Source: CAYRYU01 sp964428355
GTDB taxonomy: Bacteria; Muiribacteriota; Ozemobacteria; Ozemobacterales; Ozemobacteraceae
Assembly: GCA_964428355.1 (NCBI GenBank)
Contig: CAYRYU010000011.1
Coordinates: 1 to 64,000, forward strand
Length of the DNA: 64,000 nucleotides
Direction of reading: 5' to 3'
This document shows, piece by piece, positions 52,092 to 60,419 of the stretch. Every line of letters begins with the position of its first letter. Position 1 is the stretch's first letter. The notes under the pieces are model-generated. The model searched no databases. It was not told the DNA's origin and was given only the letters and a program-made list of their open reading frames with translations. A program made the position numbers and the translations under genes.

Positions 52092-52904
52092 ATGTTTCTT
52101 CCCCTTCACGACCAGAACAATGCGAAGGTTACGCTCGTTCCCCTCGTCTCCTATGCCATCATCGCCCTGACCGTCCTCGTCTTTTTCTACCAGACCCTTC
52201 TGGAGATCGGAACAACGAACGAGGATCGGAACTTTGTCTTTCGCCATGGGCTGGTTCCTGCCCCGCTCCTGACAGGAAATCCAAATTACGATTGCGAGAT
52301 CGTCCGGACCAAACCGAAAGATCCCAAGGAGCTCAGGAGACCATTCGCCGAAGCCCCCGACAATTCCGACCCTTCGCCGTTCAGTTTTTCCTTTCCCATC
52401 CGGAATTCGCTTCTTGGCCTCTATCTGATGCCCATCTCGTACATTTTCCTGCACGCGAGCTGGATGCACCTGATAGGAAACCTGTGGTTCTTCTGGATAT
52501 TCGCCGACAACGTCGAGGAGCGGCTGGGTCACTTGTTTTTCGCGGGTTTCTACCTGTTCACGGGCATTGCCGCGGGACTCCTCCACGTAATCCTGAACAC
52601 ATCCTCCACCGTTCCCCTGATCGGTGCCAGCGGCGCAGTTTCAGGGTTGATGGGAGCCTACATCATCCTGTTTCCCGGAAACAGGATCACGTCGTATTTC
52701 TGTCCGGTCTGGTTCTACATCCGGCGAATTGACGTTCCAGCCTGGATGGTCCTTGGCTTCTACATCCTCTTCAATCTGGTCGCGATGGCAAAGGCCGACT
52801 CTCTTGGATTGAACGTGGCTTTCGACGCCCATATCGGAGGGTTTATCGCGGGGACCCTGCTCTGCCTTCCTCTCAGAAAGCAGTTTGGCCCTTCTTCTGC
52901 CTGA
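52092..52904 (+). CDS. rhomboid family intramembrane serine protease
   Basis: 270 residues. Six predicted membrane helices. Catalytic dyad: serine in GASGAVSGLMGAY (~177-189) and histidine in FDAHIGGFIAGTLL (~245). The FLHASWMHLIGNLWFFWIFA segment is the conserved helix 2 (HxxWxHLxxN). An extra-long loop (residues ~45-90) between helices 1 and 2 precedes it. It cleaves membrane-embedded segments of client proteins; clients are unknown. The last 32 nt overlap the end of the convergent HEAT-repeat gene. Confidence 0.93.
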   Translation: MFLPLHDQNNAKVTLVPLVSYAIIALTVLVFFYQTLLEIGTTNEDRNFVFRHGLVPAPLLTGNPNYDCEIVRTKPKDPKELRRPFAEAPDNSDPSPFSFSFPIRNSLLGLYLMPISYIFLHASWMHLIGNLWFFWIFADNVEERLGHLFFAGFYLFTGIAAGLLHVILNTSSTVPLIGASGAVSGLMGAYIILFPGNRITSYFCPVWFYIRRIDVPAWMVLGFYILFNLVAMAKADSLGLNVAFDAHIGGFIAGTLLCLPLRKQFGPSSA

Positions 52905-55830
52905 TCACGAGCAGAAAGATCACCAGATTCGAAAACACCACCGGGGTCAGGAAGATTTCCGACATCGCGGCGATGACCGTCAGCAAAAACTCCCCTGAAG
53001 GGACGATCGAAAGGAAGAGGAGAATCTGGGTCGTCGTCCCCCCGATCAGGCTCATCATTATCGATGCAAAGATGTACATGAGGACGATCCTGTAGGGGTC
53101 CTTGGAAAAATACTGGACGGACCGGAAGAAGGGATCCCGGCCGGGGATGTTTCCTTCGATGATGAAGGTGGGCTCGACCAGCAGATAGGAGAAATACATC
53201 CGACCGAAAACCCCTATGAATGCCAACATTCCCGCCAGCTTGAACAGCGAGCTGAGATGGATATCCTGGATATCCGTGCCGATGCCGGCAAGGAATCCCG
53301 CCGGAATCAGTGCGATAAGGGCCCACCCGAACAGGAAGAGACATTTCTGGGCTTGAAGTGAAAGCAGCTGCCAGACAAGGGGTTTGGCCCGGTCGAATAT
53401 CGTCCAGAAGGCTGGATCCTCGCCAATCACGTACTGCTTGATCTTCAGGGCGATGATGATCTTCCACATGGAATAGGCCCCAAGAACGAATACACCGTAT
53501 CCGATCCCGAAAACCAGCACCGCAAACCCACCGATGATTTTGTTGATCCCCATGAGAATTCCACAACAGAAGGCGGTGACGAACAATCCTGCCACGGCAG
53601 CCAACACGGAACCTGCGGTGAAAAGCGTGAAGAAAACGACATGCTTCTGGTACAACCGGAGGGTGAGATCGAAGATCTCGGGAACCTCCGCGTCTTCGGA
53701 CGGAAGGATCGAGAAATCCTGGCCCGGAAGCTGGAAGAACCTGTTCTTTTCAGCGTTGTCCAGCTCAGGCTGGAGGAGGATCCGCTGGTCGGGGGGAAGA
53801 CGGCCCTGGAATTTGAGGATCCCTCCCCCCGCCTCCGAAAGGATATCCTCCCTTCGGGAAATGGCCTTCCTCTGCTGAAGCCGCAACAGTTCTGCCGAGG
53901 ACATCTCCCTGGTTCCTTCGGCAAGGTTGCCAGAATCGACTTTCTGCCCTGACTCCTTCACGCTCGAGCGGGCGATCTGGTCCAGCCTCTCGATTTCCGC
54001 GTCGACGACTGCCAGAGCTTTCTTCACCTCCGGACTGAGGAGGTTCCGGCTTTCGGCTTTCCTGGCAAGCTGGATGAAAGCCGCGCGTTCCTTCTGCTGC
54101 GTCGGAATGCCGGGGCCCCGCGCCAAAGGCTGGTCCGACCTGATGTTCTGGAGGATCCCGGAGAAGAGCTGATCGAAGGTGTTCTCGAAGAATCTGTCCC
54201 GGCCCTTTTCGAGCCGTATCCGGGATTCGATCTTCGCCTTGAGGGGCTTGGCTTCTGCGATTCCGGCCTTGTCATATTCGGAAAGGACATCGAAGGCAAG
54301 AGACCTCACCATTCCGTCCGGGTCGGCCAGAAGTTTGCCCAGCAAGGGGACGAACGAGGACTTGCGAAGGTTCGAGACGATGTATAGAGCCGAGCGGCGA
54401 TAGGAATCTCGCGCATCCTCGGCAAGGCGGGTGACCGATTCCACTGGGTCGAGAATCCCGTCGTTGGTGAGGGCCATGATCGTGTTGGCCCGCACGCGGT
54501 TGTTCGGATCCTCGAGCAGCGGCATGAGGTGCTGGGAGGCTTCCTGCGGGTTTATCGCCGCGAGGGCTTCGGCGGCATTCGCCCGTATTCGGTCGTCGGT
54601 CGAACCCAGGAAGGGGAGGATCGCCCCGAAGGCGGATTCCGTCTTGATATTCTTCAGGATGGCCAGGATCATCCCGATCAGGAAGGGCTCCTGCTCCTGA
54701 GAAAGTACCTCAACCAGCATACTCCCATCCTCCACGGAAGCTTTCTGATTGAGGCGGATCAACGCCCAGTGACGGTCGGAAACTTCCGCGCTGCGCAGAA
54801 GGGCGGGAATGCTTCCCGGTGTTTCCTCCCGGGGCGAAAGAGCTGGAGGGGGACCCGACGTTTCGATGGGAGACGGAACCGGCACCGGAGGGGCAGGCCC
54901 GAAAGCCGGGTAAGGCTCCTCTTGGGAAGGCATCGATTGGGCAGGAGGCGGGGGGACGCGCGGAGGTTGGGCCTGAAGCGCTGGTGGAGCGTCACGGGGC
55001 TGAGAATCGATCTGAGAAAGCACTTCGCGGGCCGCTTCATTCCCTGCCTCGGCAAGGCCCTTCACGATTTCTCGCGCTTTCTCCCTGATTCTTTCGAGAG
55101 GATCGGACTGGGCGATTCGCCCAATCACGGCAAGTGCGTGGGGGGTCTTGAAGCGGCTCAGGGCAAAGAGAGCTGAATCGCGCATCCAGACTTCGCCTTC
55201 AATTGCCATCTTCTTGAGAAGTTCGAAAAGCGGAGCTCCTCCGTAAGCCTGGAGAGCCTTGATGACGTTGGCCTTTACCCGGTTGTCCTCGTCCTGCATG
55301 ACCGGAATGAGGTACTTGTAGCATTCTTCGGTCCCGATCGTGGCAAGAGCCTCGACCGCATTCGCCCTGACGCGCGAGTCGGCGTGTTGAAGGTGCTCGG
55401 CAAGGAGATCGATATCCCCGTGATCTCCGAACCGGCCAAGGGCGATAACGAAACTCGCCTGGAGCTGCGGCACGGTTTCACGCTTCAATCCTTCGCGAAC
55501 GAGGATGTGAGCATCGCGTGTTCCCGCCTTCAACGCCCCCTTGAGCCCCTCGAACCGGAGTTTCGGGTCGTCGGAGGAGAAGAGGGTCGGAAGGTCGGCG
55601 ACCTGTTCCACACCCGACTCAGGGGATTTTTCGACCTGGCTCCTCAGGGAATCGAGTGCACGACGGGCATAATACCGGATCTCGACGCTGGGATCCTCGT
55701 TGGCGAGCTTGTTGAGTATGGGAATCGTCAGCTGATCGCCGCTCTGGATCAGGTCGATGATCCCCTGTCTCCTGTCGTTCTCATCCGCCGACTGGAGAAG
55801 GGGAAGTATCGCAGCGAGATTGTCGTTCAT
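52873..55830 (-). CDS. HEAT-repeat protein with a C-terminal multi-helix membrane domain
   Basis: 985 residues. N-terminal HEAT-like repeats in two blocks (~20-275 and ~340-530), e.g. HADSRVRANAVEALATIGTE, STDDRIRANAAEALAAINPQ and DPNNRVRANTIMALTNDGIL. A proline-rich linker at ~280-330 separates the blocks. Residues ~700-980 contain about six membrane helices (FFTLFTAGSVLAAVAGLF, GFAVLVFGIGYGVFVLGAY, LFLFGWALIALIPAGFLAGI, VLMYIFASIMMSLIGG). The cytoplasmic repeat arm could scaffold partners for a membrane transporter- or sensor-like core. Function unknown. Confidence 0.8.
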   Translation of the reverse strand: MNDNLAAILPLLQSADENDRRQGIIDLIQSGDQLTIPILNKLANEDPSVEIRYYARRALDSLRSQVEKSPESGVEQVADLPTLFSSDDPKLRFEGLKGALKAGTRDAHILVREGLKRETVPQLQASFVIALGRFGDHGDIDLLAEHLQHADSRVRANAVEALATIGTEECYKYLIPVMQDEDNRVKANVIKALQAYGGAPLFELLKKMAIEGEVWMRDSALFALSRFKTPHALAVIGRIAQSDPLERIREKAREIVKGLAEAGNEAAREVLSQIDSQPRDAPPALQAQPPRVPPPPAQSMPSQEEPYPAFGPAPPVPVPSPIETSGPPPALSPREETPGSIPALLRSAEVSDRHWALIRLNQKASVEDGSMLVEVLSQEQEPFLIGMILAILKNIKTESAFGAILPFLGSTDDRIRANAAEALAAINPQEASQHLMPLLEDPNNRVRANTIMALTNDGILDPVESVTRLAEDARDSYRRSALYIVSNLRKSSFVPLLGKLLADPDGMVRSLAFDVLSEYDKAGIAEAKPLKAKIESRIRLEKGRDRFFENTFDQLFSGILQNIRSDQPLARGPGIPTQQKERAAFIQLARKAESRNLLSPEVKKALAVVDAEIERLDQIARSSVKESGQKVDSGNLAEGTREMSSAELLRLQQRKAISRREDILSEAGGGILKFQGRLPPDQRILLQPELDNAEKNRFFQLPGQDFSILPSEDAEVPEIFDLTLRLYQKHVVFFTLFTAGSVLAAVAGLFVTAFCCGILMGINKIIGGFAVLVFGIGYGVFVLGAYSMWKIIIALKIKQYVIGEDPAFWTIFDRAKPLVWQLLSLQAQKCLFLFGWALIALIPAGFLAGIGTDIQDIHLSSLFKLAGMLAFIGVFGRMYFSYLLVEPTFIIEGNIPGRDPFFRSVQYFSKDPYRIVLMYIFASIMMSLIGGTTTQILLFLSIVPSGEFLLTVIAAMSEIFLTPVVFSNLVIFLLVIRQKKGQTAF

Positions 55831-55899
55831 TCCGAAATGATCGTCTTTACAGGGAGTTTCGGTGCTTTCCGTCTCTTCCGGCCATTTGAGGCCTTTTTC

Positions 55900-55928
55900 A
55901 GGTTAGCACAGGCACTCACCACAGACAA
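55900..55928 (-). promoter_or_regulatory. promoter of the HEAT-repeat gene
   Basis: Minus strand TTGTCT (55923-55928), 17-nt spacer, TAACCT (55900-55905), about 70 nt upstream of the ATG at 55830. Confidence 0.5.
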
Positions 55929-55940
55929 GGCCGGCAGCCG

Positions 55941-55990
55941 GAAATGCCAGTATCGGGAAACTGCCAGCATCGGGAAACTGCCAACATCGG
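55941..55990. repeat. three 17-bp tandem repeats in a divergent intergenic region
   Basis: Three near-identical copies of GAAACTGCCAGCATCGG, the first with one base fewer. They lie between the HEAT-repeat promoter and the esterase-PDZ gene, and could be an operator or simple slippage. Confidence 0.8.
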
Positions 55991-56068
55991 GAAAGCATCC
56001 GAAAACGATCCCGGTCGGATTCACCGATGTGGGGGAATTTCCCCGGAGTCCCGGGACCAGGCAACCAC

Positions 56069-56097
56069 TTGAACCGGTACAGGAAAAATGACATGAT
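56069..56097 (+). promoter_or_regulatory. promoter candidate of the esterase-PDZ gene
   Basis: TTGAAC (56069-56074), 17-nt spacer, CATGAT (56092-56097), 36 nt before the ATG at 56133. Confidence 0.45.
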
Positions 56098-56132
56098 TGG
56101 TCATCGGAAGATCCTTTTTCAGGGGAATGACC

Positions 56133-57797
56133 ATGAATGATTCCAACATCCAACGAGTTCCCACCAACCTACCCGGCCAATCCTGCCGGAAAGCCTTTTT
56201 CGGGCTCATTTTGAGCCTCGGCCTGGTCCTTCTTCCTGCCCCCCGCGGCCATGGAGAGGGGCTCCCGGGTTGGTTCGAGAAAGCCTGGTTCGACCATGCT
56301 TCGCAAAGCGTTATGCTGAACGCGGGGAAACAGATGCGAGATTCCGACTGCCCGTCGGTCCTGTCAGCCTTGCAGCATCTGCGTTTCCCCGAAAGACCCG
56401 GAAGCGATTTCAGGCTGGCTTATCTGCGGGGACGCGACGGGAAATCCCGCCCGTATTTCGTCGCCACACCCCCGGACTACGATTGCCGGAAACCCACCCC
56501 CGCCATAGTTTTCATGCATGGCGGGATCGATTGGAAGGACCTTGCCGCCCCGGTCGATTTCGCGCGGGAAGCAAGAGCCTGCCCTCTTCTTCGACCCACG
56601 TTGGAGCGGGGTTGGCTGTTCATCTACCCTTTCGGTCAGGAAGGTGCAAGCTGGTGGGACAACGTCGGAATGGACACCATCCGTGCCGTCCTTCGCGAAA
56701 CGAAGAGGGATTACTGCGTCGACGACGACAAGGTCTGGGTCGGAGGGTTCTCCGACGGGGGATCGGGCGCACTCATCCAGGCGATGCTCCGCCCTTCCGA
56801 TTTCGCTGCGGTCTTTTCCCTGAACGGCCATTTCGGAGCGGGAAACCTGGAAGGGCAGCTTCCGACCTTTTTCGCCTCCCTGGCTGGAACGCCGCTCTAC
56901 GTCGTGAACACGACCGAAGACGAGATTTTCGCGATCTGGAAGATGCGCGCGCTTGCGAAAGCGGCCCGGGAGGCCGCGGGCGGAGACTTCATTTTCCGTG
57001 AACTGCCTGGGGGACACGGTCCTGGATATCTTGCCTCCGAAGCCCCCAGGCTTTTCGAGTTCCTCGAAGCGCACCCCCGAAACCCGTTCCCCCCCCAAAT
57101 CCAGTTTCAATCGGCCAATACGGAATTCGGTTCGCGAAGTTGGGTTTCCATCGACCGACTGAAAAACGAGCCCCCCGCGCCGTGGCACGTGGAGATCAAC
57201 CCTGTCCTGATCCGGGACCGGATCAACCTGCACTTCATCACCGACGAGGATTTCCATGGCCCCGGAGTGCGTGTCAGGAGGGTGTTTCCCCAGAGCGTGG
57301 CCGAGGACTTCGGGCTGGTCAAAGGGGACATCCTGACATCCATAGGATCATCCGCGATCTGCGACTTCCGGGATTTCGCCTCGGCGGGAAAGGATCTCCC
57401 GTGCGACTCCGACCTCGAAGTCGGAATCCTCAGGAACGGAAAGGCATTGAAGCTGAAAGGACGACTCCCCCAACCTGAATTCACCTACATCTTTTCCTAT
57501 GCGGGCCCCTCGGGGATGATCCGGGCCCGGGCAAAGGGGAACGAGGTTACGGTCGAGACTTCCAGGGTGGGAGTCTTCCGGCTCCAGATTCCGCCGGCTC
57601 TTTTCGACCTCCGATTGCCGTTGAAAGTGACCGTGAACGGCCGCCTCCGTTTTGAAGGAATCATTCGGCCAGACCCCGTTTTCATGTTCCGTCGCCTCCT
57701 GGAAACCCGTGACCGGAAAGCGGTCTGCGTTGCGGAACTCCGGTTCGATCTCACCTCAAACGGAATCGGCGAGCAGATCGAGAGCCTCCCCAGGTAG
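56133..57797 (+). CDS. exported alpha/beta hydrolase (esterase) fused to a PDZ domain
   Basis: 554 residues from the ATG behind AGGGGA. Signal peptide: AFFGLILSLGLVLLPAPRG. The esterase/phospholipase-like alpha/beta hydrolase domain (~65-325) shows the oxyanion strand IVFMHGGIDW, the nucleophile elbow GGFSDGGSGA, the Asp in NTTEDEIFAI and His in ELPGGHGPGY: a full triad. Residues ~370-450 form a PDZ domain (VRVRRVFPQSVAEDFGLVKG, DILTSIGS). A C-terminal beta segment follows. PDZ after a secreted esterase suggests substrate or partner docking. The 3' end overlaps the convergent gene by 42 nt. Confidence 0.82.
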   Translation: MNDSNIQRVPTNLPGQSCRKAFFGLILSLGLVLLPAPRGHGEGLPGWFEKAWFDHASQSVMLNAGKQMRDSDCPSVLSALQHLRFPERPGSDFRLAYLRGRDGKSRPYFVATPPDYDCRKPTPAIVFMHGGIDWKDLAAPVDFAREARACPLLRPTLERGWLFIYPFGQEGASWWDNVGMDTIRAVLRETKRDYCVDDDKVWVGGFSDGGSGALIQAMLRPSDFAAVFSLNGHFGAGNLEGQLPTFFASLAGTPLYVVNTTEDEIFAIWKMRALAKAAREAAGGDFIFRELPGGHGPGYLASEAPRLFEFLEAHPRNPFPPQIQFQSANTEFGSRSWVSIDRLKNEPPAPWHVEINPVLIRDRINLHFITDEDFHGPGVRVRRVFPQSVAEDFGLVKGDILTSIGSSAICDFRDFASAGKDLPCDSDLEVGILRNGKALKLKGRLPQPEFTYIFSYAGPSGMIRARAKGNEVTVETSRVGVFRLQIPPALFDLRLPLKVTVNGRLRFEGIIRPDPVFMFRRLLETRDRKAVCVAELRFDLTSNGIGEQIESLPR

Positions 57798-60419
57798 CGG
57801 AATCAGACCCCGGACCTCGGGTGAGTGAAGAGCCTGGATGATCATGGCCGCATGGTTCGCGAAAAGGGTCCGGGAGAAATCCCCTCCGGGAGTGATCCAA
57901 TCGGCGTCCGAAAACCTTTCGGTTGACCGGACGGAGAGGGTTTTCGACGCCCGTTGCGACAGGAGAATGAACAGGACGACCGATTCGAACCAGGAGTTGT
58001 CGGTGTTCCGATAATCCTCCACCACCATTCTTGTAACGGTTGTCCAGGCCGGTTTCTTGAGAACAAGACCGATTTTGTCCTTCAGGGACCGCCCCGCGGC
58101 CTCCTCGGGGGATTCCCAGGAGTTCACGATCCCTCCCGGAAGCGCCCACTGGCCGGTTTCGATCCGCTTTACGAATGCCACCTGCAGTTCACCCGACCTG
58201 GGGTGGAGACGGGCCACGATCGGGTCCACCGCATGGTTGGGGCCCCACCTCCCGAAAAATCCGCGCCCGGCCACCCCGGTGCGGCCGAGAGGAAAGAGCG
58301 GAAACCCCTTCTCATCGAGGCGAAGAGGTCCCGAGAAGCTCTGCCGACGGGAAAGGTCAGGGATACTCCGGTGATCGTCAGGGTCGACCCATCCGGCGGA
58401 CATGTCACGTGACCTTTCCAGGATCAATGGTTCGACGAACCGGGGAGGGTTGTACTCCGGCCACGAGATCTGCCATGATTTCCGTTCCATGGGAACCGGA
58501 ATCCTTTGTGGATAACTGTCAGGAGCATCACGGTAATAGAACCGATGGATTGGATGTTCCCCGAGAATCCGGACGAGACGGGCCACGGTAAGGAGGGCAT
58601 GCTTGAGCTGCGGGAGGTCGCATTCCCCCCGACCTCGCCTTCGATCGAAACTCAAGGTATGAACCGCGAATTTGAGAAGTGCAAGTTGGTACCAGGGAAC
58701 CCGATCATCCCTGTCGAGACTCCCGAGAATCTTCCTGTGGACCTGGAGAGCAAGATACAGCTTTCCGAACCTCGCATCGTCCCGAACGAAGGCGAGTTCA
58801 TCAGGCAGGGCGGGAAGATCCGGAAGCACGGTCCGTTCGAGCAGAAAGCGTTCGAAAAGGTCGAGATGGGGAAGGTCCTTTTCCGAAAAACACTTTGGGA
58901 CGACGAACTTCAGGTCGTTCTCGAGCTTGGCGAAATCGTGCTCCAGCGGCCGTTCCTCGGCGAAAAACCAGTCGATGATCCAGATGTTCCGGTTGCCGTC
59001 GCTGAGGATGTTCGCCAGGTTCAGATCTCCATGGCACAGGGAAAACTCCCCGGGCAGCCGATCCACGTGTCCAACGAGCTTGTCGAAAGCCGAAACGAAG
59101 TTGGGGATCCTGATTCCCTCCCCCACCATGAGCTCGGTCTCCTCCTCCCGGAACCCGCCCAGGATGTGGCCGATGTTTTCCCTGAGCCATCTTTTCTGCT
59201 GCGCCAGCTGGAGACCGAACTCACGATAGGGGCATGCTTTCGAGCTCCGGCGCAGATTCTGGAATAAGGCGCGACGGAGGATCCCGAGGCATTTCTCGAG
59301 TTGCGCAAGGAACCGACCGAAACCTTCGGAGGTTTCCCCGAGCTCGAAAAGCTCTTGAAGCGTTTCGGGATGACCTTCCATACTTGCCAGGTCCATCCTG
59401 ATCGCGGAGGCGGAACCGAACGACACGGGAAGATCGCATGTCGGGATATGCTGTCCGAGAAATGGTTTGGCCTCGGAGTATCCCTTCAACTCACGCCTGA
59501 TCGCTTCGCCGGTACCGAGCTTAACAATCACGTGGGCTGTGGCTGCACCCCGCTTTTCCCCATCGACAAGGAACAGGAAACTTCCGCTGTATCCCCCCGA
59601 CAATGTCTTGAGACGTATCCGCGAATGGAAGAGGAACATGTGGCGTAGGACCCTCTGCTGATCGGCCCTGAGGGACTCGAAGAATTCCGCGGGCTCGAAG
59701 ATGCAATCACCGGTTTCGAACCGGGCCAATATCTCGGGCGGAAAACCCACGAGACGGGCGACCTGTTCCAGCTGCGACACTACCTCCACGAGCGCGTCGG
59801 GAAAAAACACCTGGAGCGCTTTCTCATGAACTGGAACATTTCGGCTCCCGATCAGTTGGGGACACACGAAAACATTCTGGAACCCGTAATGGTTCCTGAT
59901 GAGAGATGCGTTCTGAAGAACCCTGATTTCGGTGTGAACCCCCACGAGGATGAAAGACACCGACTGCTTTTCTTCGAACGTGAGCCGGAAAGGGTCCTTC
60001 CCGAGAACGCTCCGGAGAAAGGAAACGAGAGCCTCAGCGGGAAGCGAAAGAGCGGGCGTGTCGACGACGGTCACGTCAGGCACGAGGTCGCGGAGGTGTT
60101 CGAGAAACTCCGCCCCCGGGGTTCCGATGACATCGTGGGGACCGAACCGCAGCATTTCCGGCATCTGGGCAGGATCGGCGGGATCGTGAAGATCCCGGAG
60201 GAACAGGAGGTGGACCGGAGCCCCGCCCCGCCTCATCCTGACCGCGGAACGCAGGAAAGTCGGAAGGGGACCGCGGCCGAACTCGTCTTCCCTCCCCATC
60301 AGGCGGTTGATCTCTGCAACTCCCACGTTGACCTTTGTCTTGAGGAACTGTTCCGCCGGGGACAGGAAATCGTTGGTGAGGCTGTCGGCGATGATAATGA
60401 CCGTTCCGCCCATTCTCAT
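57756..60419 (-). CDS. three-domain fusion: isochorismatase-like, APH-like kinase, NUDT9H ADP-ribose domain
   Basis: 887 residues; ATG overlaps the upstream stop (ATGA). Residues 1-205 have the nicotinamidase/isochorismatase fold (IIIADSLTNDFL, FLRDLHDP, HDVIGTPGAEFLEHLRDL). The catalytic Lys position reads DTPALS (~121) and the Cys reads VHTEIRV (~160), so activity is probably lost. Residues ~270-600 are an aminoglycoside-phosphotransferase-like kinase: HVIVKLG lysine, FSLCHGDLNLANIL (~460) and IWIIDWF (~481), core intact. Residues ~640-880 are NUDT9/TRPM2-type: GRTGVAGRGFFGRWGPNHA, ETGQWALPGGIV. The Nudix REFGEE position reads RSLKDK (~775), hence a likely ADP-ribose-binding, non-hydrolysing module. 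Confidence 0.85.
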   Translation of the reverse strand: MRMGGTVIIIADSLTNDFLSPAEQFLKTKVNVGVAEINRLMGREDEFGRGPLPTFLRSAVRMRRGGAPVHLLFLRDLHDPADPAQMPEMLRFGPHDVIGTPGAEFLEHLRDLVPDVTVVDTPALSLPAEALVSFLRSVLGKDPFRLTFEEKQSVSFILVGVHTEIRVLQNASLIRNHYGFQNVFVCPQLIGSRNVPVHEKALQVFFPDALVEVVSQLEQVARLVGFPPEILARFETGDCIFEPAEFFESLRADQQRVLRHMFLFHSRIRLKTLSGGYSGSFLFLVDGEKRGAATAHVIVKLGTGEAIRRELKGYSEAKPFLGQHIPTCDLPVSFGSASAIRMDLASMEGHPETLQELFELGETSEGFGRFLAQLEKCLGILRRALFQNLRRSSKACPYREFGLQLAQQKRWLRENIGHILGGFREEETELMVGEGIRIPNFVSAFDKLVGHVDRLPGEFSLCHGDLNLANILSDGNRNIWIIDWFFAEERPLEHDFAKLENDLKFVVPKCFSEKDLPHLDLFERFLLERTVLPDLPALPDELAFVRDDARFGKLYLALQVHRKILGSLDRDDRVPWYQLALLKFAVHTLSFDRRRGRGECDLPQLKHALLTVARLVRILGEHPIHRFYYRDAPDSYPQRIPVPMERKSWQISWPEYNPPRFVEPLILERSRDMSAGWVDPDDHRSIPDLSRRQSFSGPLRLDEKGFPLFPLGRTGVAGRGFFGRWGPNHAVDPIVARLHPRSGELQVAFVKRIETGQWALPGGIVNSWESPEEAAGRSLKDKIGLVLKKPAWTTVTRMVVEDYRNTDNSWFESVVLFILLSQRASKTLSVRSTERFSDADWITPGGDFSRTLFANHAAMIIQALHSPEVRGLIPLPGEALDLLADSV

